Assembly: GCA_039977295.1 (NCBI GenBank)
Contig: JBDWDN010000012.1
Coordinates: 186,001 to 250,000 of the forward strand
Reading direction: 5' to 3'
DNA: 64,000 nt
Origin: Hellea sp039977295
Lineage (GTDB): Bacteria > Pseudomonadota > Alphaproteobacteria > Caulobacterales > Maricaulaceae
The position numbers and the translations under genes are program-made. Positions 33,951 through 40,801 of the stretch are shown here, one piece after another. The notes under the pieces are model-generated. The model was not told where the DNA came from. It did not search any database and was given only the letters and a program-made list of their open reading frames with translations. Positions within the stretch are counted from its first letter, which is position 1, and every line of letters begins with the position of its first letter.

Positions 33951-35486
33951 ATGGCTAGACGAGGACGTTCAGGAGGCCGTGCAGGCCGCGCCGCCGCGAG
34001 AGCAGAGGAAGCCGTTCCGCGCGAGCCCTATATCAAACGCAAAATTCCGACCTATTCTGTATTAGGGGATGCTGACCTTGCGCAACTTGAATATAACGCC
34101 GATACAATTCTCGAAGAAATTGGCCTCAATATTCAAGAAGACCAAGAGGCGATTGACTACTTTGTCAAAGCCGGCGCAACGGCGGATGGTGAACGCGTAC
34201 GTTTTCCGCGCGGAATGTGCCGCGAAATCGTCCAAGCCACAGCGCCAAAAGAGTTCACGCAATATGCGCGTAACCCCGCCAATAATGTTCAAATTGGCGG
34301 CAATAACACTGTGCTTGTCCCAGCTTACGGCCCTCCCTTCGTCTATTCAAAAGAGGGTGGCCGCCGATATGCTAATATTGAAGACTTCCGCAATTTCGTG
34401 AAGCTCGCTTATATGTCGCCAAACCTGCATCACAGCGGCGGCACTGTTTGTGAACCCGTCGATTTACCTGTCAATAAACGTCATTTCGAGATGAATTACA
34501 GCCACATCAAATATTCCGATAAGGCTTTCATGGGTTCAGTCACAGCGCCAGAGCGCGCGCTTGATACAATTGATATGGCCAAGATTGTTTTCGGGGATGA
34601 TTTCGTCAATGAGAATTGCGTTCTCGTCAACCTTATCAACGCAAATTCGCCGCTAACTTGGGATGCGACAATGCTTGGCTCGCTCAAGCATTACGCGCGG
34701 GCAGGACAATGCGCTATGCCAAGTCCATTTGTTGTCTCGGGCGCGATGTCGCCTGTCACTGCGGCTGGTGTTGCCGCGCAAAGCCTTGCCGAAGGTCTCG
34801 CCGGAATGGCGCTCACACAGCTTGTCCGTCCAGGAGCGCCTGTAATTTACGGAAATTTTGTAACGTCGATGTCTATGCAAACGGGCGCGCCGACATTTGG
34901 CACGCCAGAAGCTTCGCTCATCATCAATACAAGCGCCGCACTTGCTCGCCGTCTTGGTGTACCGTTCCGCTCAGCTGGCGGATTTAACGCCTCTAAGGTG
35001 CCAGACGCGCAAGCGGGATATGAGTCGGCAAACTCTCTGCAAACAGGATTACTCGCGGGCGTGAACTTTATGCTGCATACGGCGGGTTGGCTCGAAGGCG
35101 GACTGGCTATGGGCTATGAGAAATTTATTATGGATGCTGATCAAGCGGGCATGATGGCGGTTTTTGCCAAGGGCGTAGATATGAGCGCAAATGGTCAAGC
35201 CTTAGACGCGATTGCCGAGGTTGGACCAGGCGTTCATTTCCTTGGCTGTGAGCATACGCAGAAGAACTTTAAGACCGCATTCTACCAGTCTAATGTCTCT
35301 GATAACAATAGCTTTGAGCAATGGGTCGAAGACGGCTCTACCTCCGCCGAGGACCGCGCTGAGCAAGTCTATAAGACAATGCTAAATGAATATGTCGCGC
35401 CAGAACTTGACGCCGATATTGACGCGCGTTTGCTAAAATATATGGAAGAGCGCAAATCTAGCTTCCCCGATAGTAATATCAGCTAA
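33951..35486 (+). CDS. MttB-family (non-pyrrolysine) methyltransferase, likely glycine betaine type
   Basis: A 511-residue TIM-barrel methyltransferase of the trimethylamine methyltransferase superfamily. The frame contains no amber codon, so it is the non-pyrrolysine branch, whose characterised members demethylate glycine betaine, proline betaine or carnitine. It would methylate the corrinoid protein encoded at 27.8 kb. GGAGAG at 33941-33946 fixes the ATG at 33951; an in-frame TTG lies 15 nt earlier. Residues 1-18 are Arg/Gly/Ala rich (MARRGRSGGRAGRAAARA). A perfect small hairpin GTAACT-CGA-AGTTAC (33920-33934) lies just upstream and might be regulatory. The gene converges on soxG2 with an 8-nt overlap. 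The substrate is inferred from neighbours. Confidence 0.88.
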   Translation: MARRGRSGGRAGRAAARAEEAVPREPYIKRKIPTYSVLGDADLAQLEYNADTILEEIGLNIQEDQEAIDYFVKAGATADGERVRFPRGMCREIVQATAPKEFTQYARNPANNVQIGGNNTVLVPAYGPPFVYSKEGGRRYANIEDFRNFVKLAYMSPNLHHSGGTVCEPVDLPVNKRHFEMNYSHIKYSDKAFMGSVTAPERALDTIDMAKIVFGDDFVNENCVLVNLINANSPLTWDATMLGSLKHYARAGQCAMPSPFVVSGAMSPVTAAGVAAQSLAEGLAGMALTQLVRPGAPVIYGNFVTSMSMQTGAPTFGTPEASLIINTSAALARRLGVPFRSAGGFNASKVPDAQAGYESANSLQTGLLAGVNFMLHTAGWLEGGLAMGYEKFIMDADQAGMMAVFAKGVDMSANGQALDAIAEVGPGVHFLGCEHTQKNFKTAFYQSNVSDNNSFEQWVEDGSTSAEDRAEQVYKTMLNEYVAPELDADIDARLLKYMEERKSSFPDSNIS

Positions 35487-36033
35487 GCACATTCTCCGCG
35501 CTATGTATCAGCCCGTCCAAGAATGATTGGGCGGAGCTGCGCGGGGTTAAAAGCTGAATTTCGGTCTCGCTAAATTTCAAGACCATGACAGCTATGTGAT
35601 GGGCGCTCGTTCTCGCCGCGAAATTTGCAGGGGTGCGGCGAATATCAAGTGGAATGAAGCGCTCTAATACATCAAAAATGCGCGGCCCTTTAATATCAAG
35701 TGAAGCCCAGCCATCTGATTGCAGCGTGGCATAAGCTGTGCCGCCCAGTTTTTCTGCGATATCTAGATCTGCCCGAATGTTCTCGCCAGAAAGCAAGAGC
35801 ATATATTGGCCTTGTCCCGTCCACATCGCGAAACCGTCTTTAATTTTCACCATTTCATTTGGCTTTGGCGGGGCCTTGCCAAAGGCCTTCTTAAACGCGG
35901 CTGCAAAAGCGGTTTCTTGATCTAATGGGCATGCAAGGGAGACCAATTCTCCAGCATATTCTTCTCTGATAGAGATACCAGGCCAATCTTGTGCAAAACT
36001 GTTTAGCGGTAATGTGGGCGTTAATTTAGACAC
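35479..36033 (-). CDS. soxG: Sarcosine oxidase subunit gamma (copy 2)
   Basis: A 184-residue SoxG. The GTG at 36033 was chosen because GGGGAG stands 8 nt upstream, exactly as before the copy-1 soxG; an ATG at 36057 would start deeper inside soxA. The protein shows the GcvT-like landmarks MVKIKDGFAMWTGQGQYMLLL and SDGWASLDIKGPRIFDVLERF. It is distant from copy 1, so the two sets are not a recent duplication. It is the last gene of the second sox operon and converges on mttB. Confidence 0.85.
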   Translation of the reverse strand: MSKLTPTLPLNSFAQDWPGISIREEYAGELVSLACPLDQETAFAAAFKKAFGKAPPKPNEMVKIKDGFAMWTGQGQYMLLLSGENIRADLDIAEKLGGTAYATLQSDGWASLDIKGPRIFDVLERFIPLDIRRTPANFAARTSAHHIAVMVLKFSETEIQLLTPRSSAQSFLDGLIHSAENVLS

Positions 36034-38851
36034 GTAGACGCTCCCCATCCGGATCAACGAAATGAGCGCTAACGACTTTCACTTCGACATGATTATCACG
36101 CATAAAATCGACGGCTTTTAAGACTTCGCCCTTGCGGTTTGCGCCATTCTTTAGAAAGCCTAAACCCACATAAGACTGTAAGCTCGGTGACCAAGCAACA
36201 GAGCTCATATGGCCTTGATCATTTTCAGGCGACTCTTGATCACCTAGCGTCATAAAATGCGCGCCATTCGTCAATTTATCTTTGGGGTTTACTGGCATGA
36301 ACCCGACCATCCGGACATCATTGCTTAGGCCTTCGCGCTGTGACAGCACTTTCCCGATACAGTCTTTTTTCTTAGAGACAAACCCGCCAAGGCCCAAATG
36401 CGCCGCCGTACTGCGTCCATCGAGTTCGTTACCAGCTGCATGACCTTTCTCAATCCGCATCACGCCTAGGGCTTCGGTGCCGTACATGATGGCATCAAAC
36501 TCTTGGCCCTGTTGTAAGAGCTCGCGAATAAGAGCATCTCCGTAACGCGCGGGAACAGAAATTTCATAAGCAAGCTCACCCGAAAATGAGAGACGAAAGA
36601 GGCGGGCGCGTAGGCCGTCACACACGGTGATATCTCCGCAGGCCATATAGGGGAAAGCTTCATTGGATATGTCAAATTCGGCATCGACAATTTTTTGCAA
36701 CAGCTTACGGGCATTTGGGCCTGCCACGGAATATTGCGCCCATTGATCTGTTGTTGAGATGAGGTGCACATCCATTTTTGGAAATAAGACCTGACGGCAA
36801 AATTCCAAATGCTGAAAGACCGGGCCCGCTTTGGCGGTAGTTGTCGTCATCACATAATGGGTGTCAGAAAACCGGGCAGACGTGCCATCATCCATCGCGA
36901 TGCCGTCTTCGCGGAGCATGAGTCCATAACGGCATTTACCAGGTTTTAGCAAGCTGAAGCTGTTGACGTAAACTTTATTGAGGAACTTACCCGCATCCGC
37001 GCCTTGAATGTCAATCTTCCCGAGCGTTGAGACGTCGCATATACCAACAGAGTTCCGTGTCATTGTGACTTCGCGGTCCACTGAATCGCGCCAACCTTGT
37101 TCCCCTTCGCGGGCAAACCATTGGGCGCGTTTCCAATATCCAGTCTCAACAAAAACAGCACCTGTTTCGGCCGCATATTTATGACTCGGCGTTAGGCGCG
37201 AGGGTTTGAAATGTTGCCCTTTATGAGCGCCTGCGAATGCGCCGATGGGGATGGGCGTGTAAGGCGGGCGAAAAATTGTCGTGCCCGTTTCTGGGATCGT
37301 GCGGCCTGTGGCATCTGCCAGCACCGCCAAACCGGTAACGTTGGAGGTCTTGCCTTGATCTGTCGCCATGCCGAGTGTTGTGTAGCGCTTCACATGTTCG
37401 ACGGATGAAAAGCCTTCTTGATGGGCGAGCGTTATATCTTTGACGGTCACATCATTTTGGAAATCAACCCAGCCTCGGGTCTTTGATTTTACGAACCAAA
37501 AGGGCGTAAGATTAAGCGGCGCGTCTTCGGATTGTGGCGAAGCCTCTGTCTTATATCCCAAATCTTGAGAGGCTTTATTGGCTTCATCGAAGACGGCCTG
37601 CAGAGAGAAGCTGCCATTGGCAGAGCCGATAACTCGCATGTCGCTGGGCAGGGTATTGGCATCAGGGACAAAGCAGGACAAAGCCTCATTCCATTTTGGG
37701 CGGCCGCGCTTGTGACAGGTGAGGTGAACATTTGGGTTCCATCCGCCTGACATGGCGACGCCGTCAACCTTTATTTTTTCGCCTGTGTTGAGCGTGATAG
37801 ATGTAACGCCTTTACGGCCCGCGGCGTCCACAATATGTTGTCCCTTGCGCGTATCTATGATGTGGGCAGCGCCTGTTCTTAGGCCGTCATCATTATTGGT
37901 GAGAAGGGCGATATTTTCGCCCGTCTTAACATCAAAGCGGTTGGCATAGCTTCGAACAGCGCCTGCCAGCATAATGCCAGGTCGATCATTATTGGCAAAG
38001 GCAATCGGGCGTTCTGTTGCGCCTGCCGCTAAGACGCTTTGCGCGGCATAGATACGCCACAAGATTTGCCTTACGCCTTTTACGCCAATGCGGTCTGTAA
38101 GTGTTTCCAGCCCGCCGTAAATCCCGTGATCATATACACCGTAAATGCTTGTGCGCGGCATCAGGCGCACATTAGGCAGGGCGTAAAGTTCTGTAAGTGT
38201 TTGCGCAAGCCACGCCGTGCCGTCGCTGTCATTGATCTGAAAACTCTCTGAGAGCAGCCTACCGCCCATCCGAAAGTCTTCATCGGCGAGAATCACATCT
38301 GCCCCCGCGCGCCCAGCATTTAGCGCGGTTAAAAGCCCTGCTGGGCCCGCCCCAATTATCAGGAGGTCGCAATGCAGAAACCCCTTATCATAGCTGTCGG
38401 GATCAGGCGCCATCGAGAGCGTGCCAAGACCAGCCGCGCGCCGAATGATGGGTTCATAGAGTTTCTCCCAAAAGGCTTTGGGCCACATAAAGGTCTTATA
38501 ATAAAAGCCTGCGGCGAGGAATGGATGCAGAAAATCATTCACGGCGAGAAGGTCAAAATTCACGCTGCCTTTATAATTTTGGCTGCGCGCGTCCAAGCCT
38601 TCAAATAATTTAATCGTCGTGGCCCGACGATTAGGCTCACAGCTAGCCCCGCCGTGAATCTCGACAAGTGCATTTGGCTCTTCTGATCCCGCGCCCATGA
38701 TGCCGCGCGGGCGGTGATACTTAAAACTCCGCGCCACAACTTTCACGCCCGCCCGCAGGAGCGCAGAGGCGAGGGTGTCGCCTTCAAACCCCTGATAGGC
38801 TTTGCCGTCAAAGGTGAAACTTAGAGGTTTGGTTTTATCGATGAAGCTCAT
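36026..38851 (-). CDS. soxA: Sarcosine oxidase subunit alpha (copy 2)
   Basis: A 941-residue SoxA: ferredoxin-like N-terminus (FDGKAYQGFEGDTLASALL), nucleotide-binding domain (IIGAGPAGLLTALNAGRAG, about residue 166), and C-terminal GcvT domain with GTSARFSDTHYVMTTTTAKAG. It is clearly homologous to but diverged from the 986-residue copy 1. It should bind NAD and THF and produce methylene-THF. It overlaps soxD2 by 4 nt and soxG2 by 8 nt. Confidence 0.94.
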   Translation of the reverse strand: MSFIDKTKPLSFTFDGKAYQGFEGDTLASALLRAGVKVVARSFKYHRPRGIMGAGSEEPNALVEIHGGASCEPNRRATTIKLFEGLDARSQNYKGSVNFDLLAVNDFLHPFLAAGFYYKTFMWPKAFWEKLYEPIIRRAAGLGTLSMAPDPDSYDKGFLHCDLLIIGAGPAGLLTALNAGRAGADVILADEDFRMGGRLLSESFQINDSDGTAWLAQTLTELYALPNVRLMPRTSIYGVYDHGIYGGLETLTDRIGVKGVRQILWRIYAAQSVLAAGATERPIAFANNDRPGIMLAGAVRSYANRFDVKTGENIALLTNNDDGLRTGAAHIIDTRKGQHIVDAAGRKGVTSITLNTGEKIKVDGVAMSGGWNPNVHLTCHKRGRPKWNEALSCFVPDANTLPSDMRVIGSANGSFSLQAVFDEANKASQDLGYKTEASPQSEDAPLNLTPFWFVKSKTRGWVDFQNDVTVKDITLAHQEGFSSVEHVKRYTTLGMATDQGKTSNVTGLAVLADATGRTIPETGTTIFRPPYTPIPIGAFAGAHKGQHFKPSRLTPSHKYAAETGAVFVETGYWKRAQWFAREGEQGWRDSVDREVTMTRNSVGICDVSTLGKIDIQGADAGKFLNKVYVNSFSLLKPGKCRYGLMLREDGIAMDDGTSARFSDTHYVMTTTTAKAGPVFQHLEFCRQVLFPKMDVHLISTTDQWAQYSVAGPNARKLLQKIVDAEFDISNEAFPYMACGDITVCDGLRARLFRLSFSGELAYEISVPARYGDALIRELLQQGQEFDAIMYGTEALGVMRIEKGHAAGNELDGRSTAAHLGLGGFVSKKKDCIGKVLSQREGLSNDVRMVGFMPVNPKDKLTNGAHFMTLGDQESPENDQGHMSSVAWSPSLQSYVGLGFLKNGANRKGEVLKAVDFMRDNHVEVKVVSAHFVDPDGERLRV

Positions 38852-39138
38852 GAGCGCACCTCGCCGGGATTGAGCGCGACATCACGCGCTAATTCAACGT
38901 TAGTAATCTCATGGGTGCTGATATTGCGGGTCACGACAAGCCATGACCGGTCACCTTGCTCATGAAACCAAAGCTCTCTTAATTCACCAGGAGAGTTCTC
39001 ACGCAAATATTGATATTCGTAGAACTCTTGCGCTGCCGTCTCTGATTTCGGGTTCGGGCGTTGCATCACAGCGGCATCGCCTAGATAGGAAAATTCAGAG
39101 GCATCGCGGGGGCCGAGAAGGGGGTGATTGATAATCAT
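38848..39138 (-). CDS. soxD: Sarcosine oxidase subunit delta (copy 2), zinc cysteines lost
   Basis: A 96-residue SoxD recognised by HPLLGPRDASEFSYLGDA and LWFHEQGDRSWLVVTRN. It contains no cysteine at all: the usual CPYC is replaced by HPLL, and HNAGC by HEQGD, so only one of four zinc ligands remains (H59). The gene is otherwise intact, in the normal order, and overlaps its neighbours (TAATG with soxB2, ATGA with soxA2). The zinc is structural in characterised enzymes, so this subunit must fold without it. Confidence 0.88.
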   Translation of the reverse strand: MIINHPLLGPRDASEFSYLGDAAVMQRPNPKSETAAQEFYEYQYLRENSPGELRELWFHEQGDRSWLVVTRNISTHEITNVELARDVALNPGEVRS

Positions 39139-40388
39139 TAGTGCAGGTTAGGCTGAGCGCCTTGTCCTTTTTCGTCAATCATTAAGCCTTGGCTAAATCG
39201 ATCGATTCGGTAGGCCTTGGCTGTGTCATGCGGTGTATCGGTGGCCAATAGATGGGCGAAACTATATCCGCTCGCAGGTGTGGCTTTAAAACCGCCATAG
39301 CACCAGCCGCCATTAAAATAGAGGCCGTCAATATGCGTCTTGTCGATGATAGGTGAGCCGTCCATCGACATATCCATAATTCCGCCCCACATGCGAAGCA
39401 GTCTCGCTTTGCCAATCATAGGCATAAGGCTCATACCGCCTTCGCAGACATCTTCGACGGCGGGCAGGTTCCCGCGCTGTGCGTAGCTATTATAGCCATC
39501 AAGATCGCCGCCAAAAACGAGGCCGCCTTTATCTGATTGACTTACATAAAAATGCCCCGCACCATAAGTAATGACGCCTGGTAGAACTGGCTTCAGACCT
39601 TCACTCACAAAGGCTTGAAGGACATGGCTTTCTAAGGGCAGGCGCATTCCTGCCATCGACATAACGCGAGAGCTATTGCCCGCGACTGCGACACCAACTT
39701 TTTTTGCGCCGATTTTGCCGCGCGTAGTTTGGACTCCAGTGCATTTGCCGTTTTGAATATCAAAACCCGTGACTTCGCAATTTTCAATAATATCGACTCC
39801 GCATTTGTCAGCCGCATGGGCGTAGCCCCACGCTACGGCGTCATGACGAACCGTGCCGCCGCGTGGTTGCCACAGCCCGCCTTGAATAGGGAAGCGGGCA
39901 TCATCAAAGTTGAGGAATGGATAGCGCTTGCGAACGCCGGCTTGATCCAAGAGCACCGCATCCGCGCCGTGAAGATGCATAGCATTGCCGCGCCTGACAT
40001 AAGCGTCACGCTGCGGGTCGGAATGATAGAGATTGATTATGCCGCGCTGGCTAACCATAGCATTATAATTGACGTCTTGTTCTAAACCTTCCCAGAGCTT
40101 GAGTGAAAATTCGTAAAAGGCTTCATTGCCGTTTAGCATATAGTTGGAGCGTATGATCGTCGTATTGCGGCCAACATTACCGCCGCCAATCCAGCTTTTT
40201 TCAAGAACGGCGATGTTTTTACCCTCAAATTTAGAGGCAAGATAATGCGCAGTGGCCAGGCCATGTCCGCCGCCGCCAATGATAATAATGTCATAGGAGG
40301 GTTTTGGCTCAGCCTTACGCCAAACGGGTTTCCAGCCTTTGTGCCCTGTAAGGGCTTCTTTGAAGATTTTGAGTGCAGAATACCGCAT
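39138..40388 (-). CDS. soxB: Sarcosine oxidase subunit beta (copy 2)
   Basis: A 416-residue SoxB, the same length as copy 1, with IIIIGGGGHGLATAHYLA and the flavinylation segment GGTVRHDAVAWGYAH. ATG 40388 aligns with the copy-1 start (MRYSALKIFKEALTGHKGW versus MKFSAASLFANALSGHKKW); a TTG 6 nt earlier is an alternative. The second set soxBDAG runs on the minus strand. It may be specialised for another N-methyl amino acid or for the output of the corrinoid route, which ends next to it. Confidence 0.93.
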   Translation of the reverse strand: MRYSALKIFKEALTGHKGWKPVWRKAEPKPSYDIIIIGGGGHGLATAHYLASKFEGKNIAVLEKSWIGGGNVGRNTTIIRSNYMLNGNEAFYEFSLKLWEGLEQDVNYNAMVSQRGIINLYHSDPQRDAYVRRGNAMHLHGADAVLLDQAGVRKRYPFLNFDDARFPIQGGLWQPRGGTVRHDAVAWGYAHAADKCGVDIIENCEVTGFDIQNGKCTGVQTTRGKIGAKKVGVAVAGNSSRVMSMAGMRLPLESHVLQAFVSEGLKPVLPGVITYGAGHFYVSQSDKGGLVFGGDLDGYNSYAQRGNLPAVEDVCEGGMSLMPMIGKARLLRMWGGIMDMSMDGSPIIDKTHIDGLYFNGGWCYGGFKATPASGYSFAHLLATDTPHDTAKAYRIDRFSQGLMIDEKGQGAQPNLH

Positions 40389-40679
40389 AGCCAAAGCTTA
40401 AGCCTTTTCCACGCCCTCACAAACAAAGATAAGGCAGATAAGATTTTTTAAAGGCCTTCAATAAGGAGCGTGAATACTCTTCCTGAGTTTGATAAATGCT
40501 TTGAGCCCGTCCATTGGCGACAATTTTACATCTACGCCGGGCTCAGACCCGACAGCACATTACGGCGCGATACGGCGCGATACGGCGCGATTAAAGTTAG
40601 GCGGCCCAAAACTTGATTGAACCTTTGCTTCGGGGTGAAACGAACATCGACAATTTGATGATTTATCGGCTCTAATACA
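40389..40679. other. Intergenic spacer between soxB2 and the alginate locus
   Basis: Together with the operator/promoter part to 40801 this is a gap of about 410 nt between divergent operons. It contains an inverted repeat TGAGCCCG/CGGGCTCA (40502-40509 and 40538-40545) and a threefold 10-bp repeat (40561-40590). The minus-strand promoter for soxB2 should lie at the left end, but I could not pick one. No gene is visible. Confidence 0.6.
40561..40590. repeat. Three tandem copies of a 10-bp unit
   Basis: TACGGCGCGA is repeated three times without a mismatch. The period is close to one helical turn, so all copies face the same side of the DNA. It lies between the two divergent operons. It might be a protein-binding array or a slippage-prone repeat. 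Confidence 0.9.
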
Positions 40680-40718
40680 CGATTTATAATAATTGGTCCT
40701 ACCAATTATTATAAATCG
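40680..40718. promoter_or_regulatory. 39-bp perfect palindrome, operator of the alginate regulon
   Basis: Arms of 18 bp (CGATTTATAATAATTGGT and its exact complement) flank CCT. The core AATTGGT-N3-ACCAATT matches the TGGT-N3-ACC(A) type of FadR-family GntR operators, and the same core occurs before the second TonB receptor (58406-58422). A FadR-type regulator is encoded at 44314. It lies about 85-120 nt upstream of the receptor start. Confidence 0.75.
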
Positions 40719-40727
40719 GTAATGTAA

Positions 40728-40761
40728 TTGGTTGACATTACGGAAATTATTGGTCTTTATT
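40728..40761 (+). promoter_or_regulatory. Promoter of TonB receptor 1 with embedded half-operator
   Basis: TTGGTTGACA (40728-40737) joins a TTGGT half-site to a -35 TTGACA; a weak -10 (TTTATT, 40756-40761) follows at 18 nt. The same TTGGTTGACA string stands about 70 nt upstream of the PL6 gene and of the second receptor. Confidence 0.6.
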
Positions 40762-40801
40762 GAGAGAAAGCAGGATTCTATAATTTTCAGGGGAGTAGCA
40801 T

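Noticed and set aside
33951..35486. Pyrrolysine-containing trimethylamine methyltransferase
   Set aside because: The frame has no in-frame amber codon between start and final TAA, so it is the non-pyrrolysine branch of MttB.
40502..40545. Inverted repeat TGAGCCCG/CGGGCTCA as a terminator
   Set aside because: The 28-nt loop is long, no T-run follows on either strand, and neither neighbouring gene ends there.
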